From positions 36,724,189-36,788,188 of the forward strand of contig NC_080176.1 of NCBI RefSeq assembly GCF_950295315.1: a stretch of 64,000 bases of DNA. The letters are read 5' to 3'. Below are positions 10,445 through 22,183 of this stretch, piece after piece. The notes under the pieces were generated by a model. It was not told where the DNA came from, did not search any database, and saw only the letters and a list, made by a program, of their open reading frames with translations. The position numbers were made by a program, and so were the translations under genes. Within the stretch, counting starts at the first letter, position 1. Every line of letters starts with the position of its first letter. The stretch comes from Erinaceus europaeus. Its lineage: Eukaryota > Chordata > Mammalia > Eulipotyphla > Erinaceidae.

Positions 10445-10535
10445 CACAGTCTTTATGTCATGCAAGTGTTCAGACTCAGGGCTTCAGGCATCTAACACAT
10501 GTACTCTGCCATCGAGTTACCTTCCACTCCCAAAA
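10445..10535 (-). mobile_element. Fragment of tRNA-derived SINE, antisense
   Basis: 'cagggcttcaggcatctaac' with 'ctctgccatcgagttacctt' resembles the antisense head of SINE-C/D. Short and diverged. Confidence 0.4.
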
Positions 10536-10899
10536 TTGTGCACCTTAACTGGGTGTACTTTAGAACATGTGGATCATATCTCAACTGAAAATTTTCAGTC
10601 TTGAGATTCCATCTCACACCTGAGAAAATGGCCTACATCAACAAACCAGGAAATGGCAGGTGTTGGGCAAGTTGTGGAGAAAAGGATTCTGCTACACTGC
10701 TGGTGGGAATGCAGACTGGGGCAGCACCTTTGGAGGACTGTATGAAGAGTCCAGCAATACCACTCTTATGCACTTATCCAAAGAACACTCCATCACAAAT
10801 TCAAAGGGATATGTGTATTCCTATATTCATGGCTGCATCATTAATAATAGCTAAAGAGGGGAAGCAGCCAAAATGCCCATCAAGAATAAATGACTAAAG

Positions 10900-10902
<3 letters not shown>

Positions 10903-10980
<78 letters not shown>

Positions 10981-10981
10981 C
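10903..10981 (+). repeat. Compound (AT)n-(AC)n microsatellite
   Basis: (AT) to about 10,933, then (AC) to about 10,974, then a short AT end. Confidence 0.97.
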
Positions 10982-11043
10982 ATGTGTGCAGTTCAGGTTT
11001 GAACCTGGGCCCCAAGACACTGAAGGAAGCTTTGGTGCTCTGG
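10982..11043 (+). mobile_element. SINE-D fragment inside microsatellites
   Basis: 'catgtgtgcagttcaggttt' with 'gaaggaagctttggtgctct' matches the SINE-D at 9.2 kb. AT repeats border both sides. Confidence 0.7.
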
Positions 11044-11063
11044 ATATATATATATATATATAT
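11044..11063 (+). repeat. (AT)n microsatellite
   Basis: Short AT run on the right of the SINE-D fragment. L1 sequence resumes at 'catggaaaactattctgc'. Confidence 0.9.
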
Positions 11064-11425
11064 CATGGAAAACTATTCTGCAATCAAAAAAATGATATTG
11101 TGTCCTCTGGGACAATATGGATAGAAGTGAATGTGACTACGCTTGACAACTACCAGATGGCTTTATTCACGTGTGGAATCTAGAGAACTGAAATATATGA
11201 AGTTGAAATAAAATTAAAAGTAAAAAAGGCAGATAAACTGTTTCTAAGATTTTGTGAAAACTGTAATTATCTGTTATCTTTTGGAGAGTGGGGACACAGA
11301 ACTTTGGTGATGGATAGATATGGTGTGGACATATGCAGTGTTGTACACACCTTTATGTATGAACCTAAACTCCTGAAATACTAAAATTTCATAAACTGCC
11401 AATAATAAAGGCATTAATAATAAAA

Positions 11426-12394
11426 ATGACTTGCATGACCAGTCAGTGTAGTGTGAATTTGCACTAGCACTAGACTATCTCCACAGCTGTTTGCACTGTA
11501 TGACTCCACAGCTGCTGTTCTCATCATCACTCTGGACTGACCTTGTATAGATCGAGAGGGGGTGGGGAGGACATCACAGCCCCAAAGCTTCCCCCACTAT
11601 GGCCAGGTTAGGCTGGAACCTGGGTGGCACAAATAACAAGTCAGGCAGCCACCCAGCTGATCTGTCTTGCTTACTTCACTTGTTTGTCAAGATGATTCCC
11701 TGGCCTGGCTGCCTGGTGGAGATGAAGGGGTACAAAGGCCTTGCCTTTGCCAGTCCTCTGGGCCTTTTCACACAGTGAGCAGGAAATAAGTGACTCAAAT
11801 GTTCCTTTTGGCTCAGGCAGTTGTAAATGGGATTCCACCTCTAGCTGCCAAGGGAGGAGACTGGGGGTGGGATGGGAGGGACACAGTTCCTGGCGACCTT
11901 CCCTAGCCACTTGTGGATGGAACTGAATGAAGGTTTATGTGTCCTTTTGTTTTACTAAGGGCAAGGCCAGCTGGCCAGACCTCCAAAATTTGGCTGGGGA
12001 CAGTAGTGAAGAATCCTTCACTTCACTGGGTGCACAGAATCCCCGCTGTCTCTGAAATGCATCCAGAACAGAGGGAGCCTTGTGCAAACCCCAGAATAGG
12101 CTTGGCCTTCCCAGTGGTTTGCTGCCCGAGTCTGGCAGTGAGCACCCCTGCCCTGGGTCCTGCCAGAGAAGGGCTTGGCCCCTCCAGTTTGTTCAGAACC
12201 CAGTGTTCTGGGGGGCTGGGTGAGAGGGATGGCAACGCCTGGAGACCACCAAAGCATGGGGAAGGACCAAGATGACTGTTTGTGAGAAGGACATTGGGAT
12301 CTTGGCTCTGAAGTGGTGAGCTTGGGAAGGTTGCCTGTCTTCTCAGGGTATTGGAAGCCTCATCCAGAAGTTGAATATCCAGACTCATGAAAAA
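11426..12394. other. Unassigned unique sequence
   Basis: GC-rich in part. Open frames on both strands around 11.9-12.3 kb have no recognised domain. Confidence 0.4.
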
Positions 12395-12565
12395 TACATG
12401 GCTGGATAGCTCAGCATGTAGGGTGTATGCCAGGGCACATAGTCGGCTGCCATGTATTTGGCCCAAATTTGAACCCCAGCACCAAAGGGGAAGTGCCATG
12501 ACAGTGAAGGAAGCTCTGGCACTCTCACTCCCTCTCTCTCTGTCTCTTCTTTCTGTCCAGATGAA
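12395..12565 (+). mobile_element. SINE-D, sense, diverged
   Basis: 'ggctggatagctcagcatgt' head, 'tttgaaccccagcaccaaag' B-box region, 'gaaggaagctctggcactct' body and CT-rich 3' part. Confidence 0.7.
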
Positions 12566-12914
12566 AATATGGCACACAGCAGTGCAAATGCAAATGAGGT
12601 GTGAGTGTTTCTGTCCCAGAACACATATCTCACATGGGGCATATCCAGTCAGAAGCACAATAGGCTCCCGCCAATGTTATTTCCTGTCCCAGAGTTCAAA
12701 TCACACCCCAGGTTGAATCAGCTTATCCCCTTGGAGGCCTCTGTGCCCCTTCATGGACTTGGCTTGCTGCTCTGGAGGTGGGTTCCTGAGCAGGGCTATA
12801 CCCCCACCTCTAGTTCCTCTCACCCCGACTACCCTGCACAAGGAGACACCCTAGGACTTGGTGGACAGGGTTGCTCGGTTAGATGGCCCCCTTCACACTC
12901 TCAAACTTCCCCTA
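12566..12914. other. Unassigned unique sequence
   Basis: No repeat or gene recognised. Confidence 0.4.
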
Positions 12915-13045
12915 ACTGGCAGTGACCCCAGGGAAGTCACTCACTTCCACCGTCTGCCTGCCTTTCCACAAACAAGGCCAATACCGCTTCTTGTGTCAGA
13001 GTTCTTGGTGAGGATCAAGTGAGATAATGTGAGGGTGAAATCTTA
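12915..13045 (+). mobile_element. MIR fragment
   Basis: 'ccccagggaagtcactcact' followed by 'gaggatcaagtgagataatg' matches the MIR core and 3' half, in the right order. MIRs are mammal-wide ancient SINEs. Confidence 0.6.
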
Positions 13046-13214
13046 GAGCCACACAATGTGGCCCAAATGACCCTGGTGCTGTCCGGGGGGGGAGGGGCAC
13101 TTCCCCCTCTGGCCCCTACCGAGAGTGTGCCATGGCCTATAAACTAACCACAGGTCTATCTGGAGTCTACACACCTGCCTGCACCCACCAGCCCAAGTGA
13201 GCCCAGAACCCCCT

Positions 13215-13215
<1 letters not shown>

Positions 13216-13262
<47 letters not shown>
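13216..13262 (+). repeat. (CA)n microsatellite
   Basis: About 23 CA units. Confidence 0.98.
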
Positions 13263-13265
<3 letters not shown>

Positions 13266-13521
13266 TCCCATGGGCAGACATTCCACCTGGGAATCCGTAA
13301 CTTCACTCTGTGTCTCCAATAACAGTTTTTACTTAGCCACTCCTACCCAAGACTCCCTGCCCCCCAAAAATCCAGCACCTGGACTTTAAGGAGAATAAAG
13401 CCCCCCTTAACTACATGATAAACTGACCTAATTTGGAAGAAAAAATTATTACCTTTCACCAAGTGCTCAAAAGAGTTTGTTTCCCATCACAACTTGATTT
13501 TTAAAAAAAAGGACACTTAAC
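13263..13521. other. Unassigned unique sequence
   Basis: Nothing recognised between the CA repeat and the next SINE. Confidence 0.4.
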
Positions 13522-13745
13522 TGAGGCTGGGTGGAGGTACACTTGTTTTGAGCTCAAGCCCCTGGTCCCCACCTGCAGAAAGAAAGTTTCACAAGTGGTG
13601 AAATAGTGCTGCAGGTATCTCTTTTCTTTTCCTATTTTTTAAAAAATTTTTCAACCCCCATCCTACAGCCATCTCTTATTCTCTCCTTCTCTGCTTTCCC
13701 TTTCCTTCTCAATTCCTCTGTCTCTATCCAAAATAAGTAGTACCT
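13522..13745 (+). mobile_element. SINE-B, sense, internally deleted head
   Basis: 'gaggctgggtggaggtacac' then 'gagctcaagcccctggtccc', with part of the tRNA-like region missing, and the normal body. The 'ttttttaaaaaatttttcaa' inside the body is not seen in sister copies. Confidence 0.75.
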
Positions 13746-13761
13746 TTCTCCAAAATTCTAC

Positions 13762-13985
13762 TGTTGGCTCAGAGATTGCTCATCCAATAGAGTGCGTGTT
13801 TACCATTCACAAGGACCTGGGTTCGAGGATCTGAGGTTGAACACCAGCACTACATGGGAGCACCACTGATGGCATTAGAGGAAGACTAATGGAGAGCAGA
13901 ACGCTGCTGTGGTGCTTCTCCTCTCTCTGTCTTTCACTCTGTGTCTCTCTCCCTCTCTGTCTCTCTCCCTGTCTGAAATAGAGAA
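13762..13985 (+). mobile_element. SINE-D, sense
   Basis: 'gagattgctcatccaataga' head, 'tgggttcgaggatctgaggt' and a CT-rich body. Confidence 0.6.
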
Positions 13986-14349
13986 AATGAACAAGTCAGC
14001 CCTGTGGGCAGTGGAATCAGACACACATGTATAAAGGCCCAACTTGACTTGTTTATTGTCTCTCTTCACAATGAGAAAGTAAGTCTCAGGGCACTTATCT
14101 TGCTCAGGGCTGTACCCCAGGGATGGAGAATATTTGGGTCTCAGGCCAAAGCCATTTGAGGGGGCAACTGGAGCTTGTTCTTAGCAACTTAATTTTTTTT
14201 ATTAGCAGCTTAATCTTCTTAAAAAATTAAGTGCTATTTTTTTAAGTTGTTAATTTTGTAGGGCCCCTGAATAATGTTGTAAATATCCAAATAGCCCTTG
14301 ACAGGAAAACAATTTCCTCAAAACAGAGCCTGGCACAGAATGGGCTCCC
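13986..14349. other. Unassigned sequence
   Basis: AT-rich, no repeat or gene recognised. Confidence 0.4.
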
Positions 14350-14788
14350 TATATCATTTGATTAGAAGGTTAAAGCCCACAATTTATTCAAAGGATGTTC
14401 AAACACTAACTTGAAAGGATGTACGCACCCCTATGTTCATAGCTGCATTATTCACAAAAGCCAAACAGCAGAAGCAGCTTGAATGCCCATCAACAAATGA
14501 AATTATGGAATATATATTCCATGGAATACTGCTCTGCAATCAGGAAAGATGTGTCCTTTGGGACAAAATGGATGGAACTGGAGGTGACTGCTTAGCAAAA
14601 CAAGTAAAGAGACAAAAGATAAACTATCAGATGGTTCCACTCATATGTGGAATCTAGAGATCTGGTACACATTAACTTGCAAAACAAAAACAAAAACAAA
14701 AACAAGAAAACTATGGTGGTTATATTTGGGAGGTAGGAGGGTGGGGTGGGGACACAGAATTTGGTATGGTATAATCATAAACTATTGT
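14350..14788 (+). mobile_element. Old L1 3' end, sense, target of a younger L1
   Basis: ORF2 C-terminal remnant ('MFIAALFTKAKQQKQ' region) and 3'UTR, interrupted by the minus-strand L1. The last few bases resume at 17,243. Confidence 0.82.
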
Positions 14789-17242
14789 TTTTTTTCATTT
14801 TTTTTCTTTTTTATTTACGAAAGGATTCATTAACAAAACCATAGGGTAGGAGGGGTACAATCCCACACAATTCCCACCACCCAATCTCCATATCCCACCC
14901 CCTCCCCTGATAGCTTTCCCATTCTCTGTCCCTCTGGGAGCATGGACCCAGGGTCATTGTGGGTTGCAGAAGGTAGAAGGTCTGGCTTCTGTAATTGCTT
15001 CCTCGCTGAACATGGGCGTTGACTGGTCGGTCCATACTCCCAGTCTGCCTCTCTCTTTCCCTAGTAGGGTGGGTCTCTGGGGAAGCAGAGCTCCAGGACA
15101 CATTGGTGGGGTCTTCAGTCCAGGGAAGCCTGGCTGGCATCCTGATGGCATCTGGAACCTGGTGACTGAAAAGAGAGTTAACATACAAAGCCAAACAAAT
15201 TGTTGAGCAATCATAGACCCAAAGGTTGGAATAGTGGAGAGGAAGTGTTAGGGGGGTACTCACTGCAAACTCTAGTGTACTTCTGCTTTCAGGTATATAT
15301 TTTGCAGTAGTTTATGGATACGTGTGAACATATGCTCTCTCTCACAGAAACTGGTGTATATCTAGGTTTTGGGACTTTGTTAGAAAGTGAACCACCTGAG
15401 ACGGAATTAGAGTATACTATGAAAGGAAAGGTCTCACCCGAGTAATAAAGCTGAAGGGTTGTCATTCCACACCTGAAGTCTCAAGACACAGTCTGAAGTG
15501 AAGCACGTTGAGGTGGCAATAGTTGTGTTGGTTAGGTTGTGATCGGCAGATGCGATATTATTTGATATGGATTGGGAGAGACATACGGGAAAGTGGGTCC
15601 TATCGTAAGGTTCCAGGACTGGGGGAAGTAGAGGCTCTATAGTGGAGATGTGAGGTTCCTGCTGTCTTAGGGTTCAAAAAGACAATCGATAGTTAATGTT
15701 ATCATCACATTATTTGGTAATTGGGTTAACTTTGAAAAGTCCTTTTGTTAGGGTTTGCTGTACAGTACCCAGTATCTTGTATATAGCTGTGGTATTGGTT
15801 GCTTCTGATCTACTTGGTCTAGGCTTTTGAGAGAGTCTGCATATCAGTTACACAGCCTATATATTAAAAAGATTCAGTTTGTGTTTTGAAAAACTTCGAG
15901 ATATACAATTAATTTTCCCCCTCTCGTATTAATTAACTAGTGATTTATATGACTACATTTTACTAGGAGTGTACATAAACACCATTCCCACCACCAAAAG
16001 ACTGTGACCCATCCCTCCCACCCACTCCCACCCCCCACTGGCCCAGGAAGCTGCATGTCTACCCCTTACCACAGGGTTTTTACTCTGGTGCCCTACTTAC
16101 AATTTGGTCAGGTCCTGCTTTTAGTTTCCCTTTCAGATCTTCTTACTCAACTTCTGTTGATGAGTGGGATCATCCCATACTCATCTTTATCTTTCTGACT
16201 TAGCTCACTTAACATAATTCCTTCTAGCTCTGTCCAAGATGGGTCAGAGAAGGTGAGTTCATTGTTCTTGATAGCTGCATAGTATTCCATTGTGTATATA
16301 TACCACAGCTTTCTCAGCCACTCATCTGTTGTTGGGCACCTGGGTTGCTTCCAGGTTTTAGCTATTATGAATTGCTGCTATGAACATAGGAGTACACACC
16401 TCTTTTTGGTTGGGTGTTATGGAGTCCTTGGGGTATAAACCCAGGAGAGGAATTACTGGATCATATGGAAGGTCCATGTCTAGCCTTCTGAGAGTTTTCC
16501 AGACTGCTCTCCACAGAGGCTGGACCAATTTACATTCCCACCAGCAATGTAAAAGGGTTCCTCTGTCCCCACATCCTCTCCAGCATTTGTTGCTGCTGTC
16601 CTTTTTGATGTATGCCATTCTTACAGGAGTGAGGTGGTATCTTAGTGTTGTCTTAATTTGCATTTCTCTGACAATCAGTGACCTAGAGCAGTTTTTCATA
16701 TGTTTGTTAGCCTTTTGGATCTCCTCTGAGGTGAATGTTTTGTTCATATCCTCTGCCCATTTTTGGATGGGGTCATTTGCTTTTTTGGTGCTAAGTTTGC
16801 TGAGCTCTTTATATATTTTGGTGATTAGTTTCTTGTCTGATGTATGGCATGTGAAGGTCTTCTCCCATTCTGTGAGGGGTCTCTTTGTTTGTTTAATAGT
16901 TTCTTTGGATGTGCAGAAGCTTTTCAATTTGATGTAGTCCCATTGGTTTGTTTCTGCTTTAATCTTCCTTGCAATTGGGTTTATTTCATCAAAGATGTCC
17001 TTGAGGTGTAGGTGGGAAACTGTTTACCAATGTTTTCCTCTAAGTATTTGATTGTTTCTGGTCTGACATCTAGGTCTTTGATCCATTTGGAGTTGATTTT
17101 TGTTTCTGGTGAGATAAAGTGGTTCAATTTCATTCTTCTGAATGTTACAACCCAGTTTTCCAGCACCATTTATTGAAGAGAGCCTCCTTTTTCCATTTAA
17201 TCCTTTGGACCCCCTTATCAAAGATTGTTCATAGGTGTGGGG
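14789..17242 (-). mobile_element. L1, 5'-truncated, antisense, with long 3'UTR
   Basis: Reads on the minus strand from ORF2 (about 17,240) through the ORF2 stop at about 16,358, then roughly 1.5 kb of 3'UTR to a T-rich antisense poly(A) tract at 14,789-14,818. The 18-bp direct repeat 'ataatcataaactattgt' at 14771-14788 and 17243-17260 is its target duplication. This copy ties the abundant 3'UTR fragments elsewhere in the window to L1. Confidence 0.94.
16358..17220 (-). pseudogene. L1 ORF2 C-terminal remnant
   Basis: Antisense coding remnant with '[20 protein letters not shown]' and then, in another frame, '[20 protein letters not shown]'-like sequence (here [11 protein letters not shown]) and '[17 protein letters not shown]'. 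The frame breaks near 16,930-17,030. It reads through the position where the two young L1s carry a TGA, so it belongs to a different, older subfamily. It encodes only the region downstream of the reverse transcriptase core. Confidence 0.92.
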
Positions 17243-17263
17243 ATAATCATAAACTATTGTAAC

Positions 17264-17566
17264 CTGAGGGTCGGGTGATAGCGAAGCAGGTTAAGTGCAC
17301 ATGGCACAAAGCACAAGGGCCAGTGTAAGGGTCCTAGTTTGAGCCCCCGGCTCCCCACCTGCAGAGGGGTCACTTCACAAGCGGTGAAGCAGGTCTGCAG
17401 GTGTCTTTCTCTCCCCCCTCTGTCTTCTCCTCCTCTCTCCATTTCTCTCTGTCCTATACAACATCAGCAGCAATAACAACAAGGGCAGCAAAAATGGAGA
17501 AAATGGCCTCTAGGAGCAGAGGATTTATAGTGCAGGCACCAAGCCCCAGCAATAAACGTGGAGTCA
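17264..17566 (+). mobile_element. SINE-A, sense, long-tail form
   Basis: 'gggtcgggtgatagcgaagc' head, then body and 3' module 'atggcctctaggagcagagg' to 'ccccagcaataaacgtggag', ending in A11. It abuts the duplicated site of the L1. Confidence 0.9.
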
Positions 17567-17867
17567 AAAAAAAAAATGAGATAACTGGTACAATTCCAAA
17601 TGGTTCCCACCTTAAGAGTTCTGTGTCCTCCCCATTCCTTCCACTGGAAGCTACAATAGTTCTCCCAAGGTCACAGAGATGTTCTATTATTTCTATAACG
17701 ATCAATATCTATATATATTTGACCATTTAAATATTTTCTTATAAACCCTACAGGGAACATGGTGAAACAAATATTAACCTCTAAATTTGGGGGGACCCCA
17801 TTCACAATAGCAGTAGAGCCGATGTCCTGGTTCTTCAAGTCACTCATCTGTATCTTTTATTTTGTCA
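17567..17867. other. Unassigned sequence
   Basis: About 300 bases, AT-rich, no repeat recognised. Confidence 0.4.
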
Positions 17868-18088
17868 AAATATTTTTTTAAATTTTATTACATATTTATT
17901 TATTGGATAGAGATAGACAGAAATTGAGAGGGAAGGGAGAGGTAGAGAGGGAGTGAGAAAGAGAGACACCTGCAGCACTGCTTCACCACTCCCAAAGCTT
18001 TCCCTCCTGCAGGCAGGGACGTGGGGCTCAAACCCAGGTCCTTGTGCACTGTAACCTGTATGTTCAATCAGGTGCGACACCACCTGGC
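17868..18088 (-). mobile_element. SINE-B, antisense
   Basis: 'tatttatttattggatagag' tail, 'gacacctgcagcactgcttc' body, 'gctcaaacccaggtccttgt' antisense B box and 'caggtgcgacaccacctggc' head end. Confidence 0.93.
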
Positions 18089-18095
18089 CCAACAA

Positions 18096-18292
18096 TTGTT
18101 TTTATATCTTACTTTATTCATGTATTTTTTGGATTGAGACAGAAGCAAAGATAAAGAGGAGGGGAGAGAAACATACCTGCAGCCCTGCTTCACCACTCAT
18201 TAAGCTTCCCCCTGCAGGTGAAGACCAGGAACTTGGGTCCTTGTGCATGGTAGTATGTGCACTCTGTTGAGTTCACCACAACCTGGTGCCTC
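18096..18292 (-). mobile_element. SINE-B, antisense, second tandem copy
   Basis: Same orientation as the preceding element and within about 10 bases of it. More diverged ('caccacaacctggtgcc'). Confidence 0.82.
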
Positions 18293-18431
18293 CATCTATC
18301 AACTCTTGATGCAGGAAATCCATCCTTTGCTCCAGCTCCTCCAGCCCCAGAGTCAAAGGAGTAGGGCCACTGCTAATTGCCTGCCCAGGGCTTGCTAAGC
18401 CCAGTTATATAAGGCAGGATCTGTAGTTTAA

Positions 18432-18433
<2 letters not shown>

Positions 18434-18470
<37 letters not shown>

Positions 18471-18481
18471 TGTGTGTGTGT
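18434..18481 (+). repeat. (TG)n microsatellite
   Basis: About 23 TG units with one TA interruption. Confidence 0.97.
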
Positions 18482-18499
18482 TTAATAGGTTATAGCATT

Positions 18500-18812
18500 T
18501 TTTTTTTGCCTCCAGGGTTATTTGCTGGGGCTACAAATCCACTGCTCCTGGAGGCCATTTGTCCCGTTTTTGTTGCCTTTGTTGTTGTTATTGTTGTCAT
18601 TGCCGCTGCTGTTGGATAGGACAGAGAGAAATTGAAAGAGGAGGGGGAGACATAGAGGAGGAGAGAAAGATAGACACCTGAAGACCTGCCTCACCACTTG
18701 TGAAGCGAACCCCTGCAGGTGGGGAGCTAGGGTCTCGAACTGGGATCTTTATGCCGGTCCTTGTGCTTTGTGCCATGTGCCCTTAACCCACTGTGCTACC
18801 ACCAGCCCCACC
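18500..18812 (-). mobile_element. SINE-A, antisense, long-tail form
   Basis: Antisense poly(A) 'ttttttttt', module 'gcctccagggttatttgctg', body and head 'gtgctaccaccagcccca'. Confidence 0.92.
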
Positions 18813-19861
18813 CCGTTACCTCATACTTTTGTAAATCAGAATTAAATTACTAATTTAAAAAACTTTAAAAAGAGAAAGAAAATATTTAGTTCTTATGCTC
18901 ATTGGTTTTGCCCTGGTTCCAGGCTCAGTCTCCCCTAACCCTGAGTTTCCTACCTGTTCCCAGTGATAAGTGTCATCTCTTGTTATAATGCCAAGAACTT
19001 AAAGAACCACCTTTGAGTTCTTAAAGGGGGTTGATTGACATGGAAAACAAGACACTCAGGACTTCATGGAGGAAGGGAGAAGACCTGGAGGTTGAGTGGA
19101 CCCCCCACCCCGTGAGCCCTGGTGTAAGCCATCATGCTGAGTACTCACCCGCCATTAAGGGCCAAAGGCAAAGACTGCAGAGAACTCAGAGGTAGTTAAC
19201 ACAGAGATCTGGGGAGAATGGGCAGGCCTGCTGAGGGCATAGAAGCTGTGCCCTCTCCTCATAACTGGCCCTAAGCACCTCTTCCATCTGCCTGTTCCAG
19301 AATCATATCCTTTGTAATAAACTGGTGATTTAAGTGACTGCACAGGTTCCCCAAGTTTTGGGAGTTGTTGTACAAATTAATTAAACCTGAGCAGCGTGTT
19401 CTGATCACCTCAGTTGACTGGACAGAAGCCCAGGTGACAGCTAGCAATGGACATTGGCATCTGAAGAGGAAGATGGTCTTGGGAGACTGAGCCCTTAAGC
19501 TATGTCCCACTGCAAACTCTGCTGCTCACAGTGTCGGAGTGGAGCTGAGCTGAATTTTTACATCGGCCCTCACTGGTATACAGAAGTTCCTTGTTGGTGT
19601 GAGAAGTCCAGTATATACACCCACACAGAAACTAGCTTTAGGAGACAAACACATCTGGTTTTGTGGCCAGGAAGTCATCTAGGTGCTACTGGCCTGGATG
19701 CCTCGTGACAGTGATGAAGGCGACTTGATGGCATTTGGCTGGCAGAGGGGCCATGTCCCTAAAGCGTCTAGTAGCCTGACTGGAGGCTGTATTGAATAGG
19801 GACTGTCACTGGAGCATCTATGCAGCCTTTCCAGCTTGGTGTCCTCAAAGTGATCAGGGTC
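18813..19861. other. Unassigned unique sequence
   Basis: Roughly 1 kb. Scattered short open frames without domains. No repeat recognised. Confidence 0.4.
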
Positions 19862-19985
19862 AGACTTACTTTTCCCAGAGCACTGCTCAGTTGTGGCTAA
19901 TAGTAATGCTGGGAATTGAACCTGGGGCCCTGGGACCTCAAGCATGAAAGCCATCTGCATAACTGTCATGCTATCTCCCCATACC
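19862..19985 (-). mobile_element. SINE-C, antisense
   Basis: 'gagcactgctcagttgtggc' 3' part, 'gggaattgaacctggggccc' antisense B box and 'ctgtcatgctatctcccc' head. Confidence 0.78.
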
Positions 19986-20005
19986 TCATTCAAGAAGACC
20001 AGAAC

Positions 20006-20157
20006 AGGAGGAGTGTTCAGGTCCTGGAACATGATGGCGGATGAGGACCTAGGTAGATTATGTGGAAAACTGAGAAATGTTACTCATTACCAACTACTAT
20101 ATTTTACTTGTGACTGTAAACCATTAATCCCCCCAGGTAAAGGAAAAAAAAAAACAG
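20006..20157 (+). mobile_element. L1 3'UTR end fragment
   Basis: 'caggtcctggaacatgatgg' to 'gactgtaaaccattaatccc' and A11. Matches the end of the L1s at 53.8 and 62.4 kb. Confidence 0.85.
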
Positions 20158-20164
20158 CAGGACA

Positions 20165-20265
20165 GTGACCCAGGTAGTGCCCCAAGTTTAGAATCACTGG
20201 ACTTGAAAGCCTGGGGTTCCAAGTTCAAATCCCAGCACCATATATGTTCTTTCTCTTTTGAATAA
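20165..20265 (+). mobile_element. SINE-D fragment, sense
   Basis: 'ccaagttcaaatcccagcac' B-box region preceded by a diverged head. Confidence 0.5.
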
Positions 20266-21117
20266 ATAAATAGATACATCTTTTTGTTTTTTTCTCTTTC
20301 ATAAAACCAAGCAGACATTGCAAAACTGTTTTTGGCCTGGCCTTAGAAACATCTTTTACCATATCCTGCTGGCAATAAGCAAGTCACAAAAGCCAGCCAG
20401 ATTTAAGAGGAAGAGACAGGAATCACACAGCTCTAACTGCACTGGGGAAGTGATGAGGGCATCTTGAAGATAAGTCTGCACAGTCGCCCTCCATGCTGGC
20501 CTAGGGACAGAGTCTACAGCCTGGAACACTGCAATGAGGTGGTGAAACCCCAAAGGTCTACTCCCTTACCTTGAACAAGAATCAAAAGACCACCAACCAG
20601 CCCTTCCTCTTTACTGTAATGCTGTCCTGCTGAGGCTGAAGAAAAAATCAGACTATTAAAAATGTAATGGTTTGTTTTTCTTTACATCCACAATATATTA
20701 GTAAAGACCATACAGAATCTTGCTTCTCTTGACAGAGAACATGTCCTTTGTACAAATAGGAAAAACCGAACTAGCTTGAATTTTGACTCGAGACCAACAA
20801 GGCCTAAGGTAAACAGAACATGACTGAACAGATTGTTTTAGATTGGGAGGGAGTGATGGGGAGACCTGGAGTCCTCAGGGCCAGAGTTATAGGAAGTGGG
20901 GTGACCTGGGTCAGCCCCGACTTACAGAGCCCAAGGTCACCCTGTACCCAGAGCTGAGCAGAAGAGGTAATGTTGCAGCTTGAAGAGAACAAAACAAAAA
21001 ACAACAGAAGCTCAAGGAAACAGGATACATATTGAAGAAAAACCTTCTCCAAAGTGAGAAAATATTTGCTATTTTATTTACTCTGATTTATTTTGATTTT
21101 GAAAGCAAGGTTTTTTT
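20266..21117. other. Unassigned unique sequence
   Basis: No repeat or convincing exon seen in about 850 bases. Confidence 0.4.
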
Positions 21118-21300
21118 TCTGGGGCTGTGCATCTAAGAAATTCTACTATTGGCAGATTAAAAACACACAGAGAGAGGTACGATGCAGAGAGAGAGACTCC
21201 ACAACCACCTGCTCCACTGTACCTCCGGCTTCTTCTCTATATGACTTTCCAAACTGGGGTCCTTACTCATGGTAAAATGTGAGCTATACCAGGGAAGCTA
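21118..21300 (-). mobile_element. Diverged tRNA-derived SINE, antisense
   Basis: 'ctggggctgtgcatctaaga' and 'actggggtccttactcatgg' follow the order of antisense long-form SINEs, but identity is low. Confidence 0.5.
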
Positions 21301-21349
21301 ACTCCCAGCCTCCAAGATCTGAGATTTAAAACCAATGGGACTCTGAGAT

Positions 21350-21490
21350 ACAATCTTTTTAAGTATTATTTTTATTTTACATCTTATCATGGAGGATTAA
21401 TGTTTTAAAGAACAGTAGCTGATAATGTGTGTACCATTCTTCATCTCCCCATGAGAGCAAATTATTCTCACCTTCAACTTAAATCCTTTT
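21350..21490 (-). mobile_element. Old L1 3'UTR end, antisense
   Basis: 'ggaggattaatgttttaaag' and 'gtaccattcttcatctcccc' correspond to antisense L1 3'UTR ends such as 24.6 kb. Confidence 0.6.
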
Positions 21491-21569
21491 CTACCATCAT
21501 GGACCAGGATCTCAAAGTGAACCCTGAAGCCCATTACTCATCTCTCCTTTCCTGGTCTTAGCAAAGCTG

Positions 21570-21775
21570 TTGTTTAAAAAAATATATATATATTTTTTTG
21601 ATTATTGGATAGACATAGAAAAAATCAGGAGGAAAGGGGGAGATAAGCAGAAGAACATCTGCAACATAGCTTCACCACATGTGAAATGTTCCCCCTGCAG
21701 ATACAGACCAGGGAGATTGAACCCGGGTCCTTGCACATTGTAACATGGGCACTCTACCAGGTGTACCACCTCAAC
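21570..21775 (-). mobile_element. SINE-B, antisense, diverged
   Basis: 'attattggatagacatagaa', 'gattgaacccgggtccttgc' and 'ctctaccaggtgtaccacct'. Confidence 0.82.
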
Positions 21776-21897
21776 AAACTTGTGATGGTGAGTCCTTCTG
21801 GAAAGAGGGGGCTTGGCTAGTTAACCGTGAGCAGTTCTTTTCCAGCCCTAAGAACTTCCATTTGCTTGAATCACAGTAGGCTTAAGATGGCATTTTG

Positions 21898-22183
21898 GGG
21901 AGTCGGGCATTTGTAGTGCAGCGGGTTAAGCACACGTGGTGTGAAGCACAAGAACCAGCTTAACGATCCCAGTTCAAGCCTCTGGCTCCCCATCTGCAGG
22001 ATAGTCACTTCACAGGCAGTGAAGCAGGTCTGCAGGTGTCTATCTTTCTCTCGCTCTCTGTCTCCCCTCCTCTCTCCATTTCTCTCTGTCCTATCCAACA
22101 ATGATGACATCAATAACAACAATAACCATAACAACAATAAAAACAAGGGCAACAAAATGGAAAATAAATAAAAAAATTTTTAA
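21898..22183 (+). mobile_element. SINE-A, sense, short-tail form
   Basis: Head 'ggagtcgggcatttgtagtg' and tail 'aacaaaatggaaaataaata'. Near-identical flanks 'agatggcattttgg' (about 21,884) and 'agatgacatttgg' (about 22,184) are its target duplication. Confidence 0.9.

Larger units (their letters stand above)
10590..11425 (+). mobile_element. Ancient L1 3' end, sense, interrupted
   Basis: ORF2 C-terminal fragments ('RFHLTPEKMAYINKPGN', 'LLCTYPKNTPSQIQRDM') through the 3'UTR. Interrupted at 10,903-11,063 by AT/AC repeats and a SINE-D piece. Confidence 0.82.

Noticed and set aside
9930..11425. Opposed L1 pieces as one twin-primed (5'-inverted) L1
   Set aside because: Both pieces contain the ORF2 C-terminus and 3'UTR, so they are two separate insertions.
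12023..12658. 211-codon minus-strand open frame
   Set aside because: Its N-terminal part runs antisense through a SINE-D and the rest has no family resemblance.
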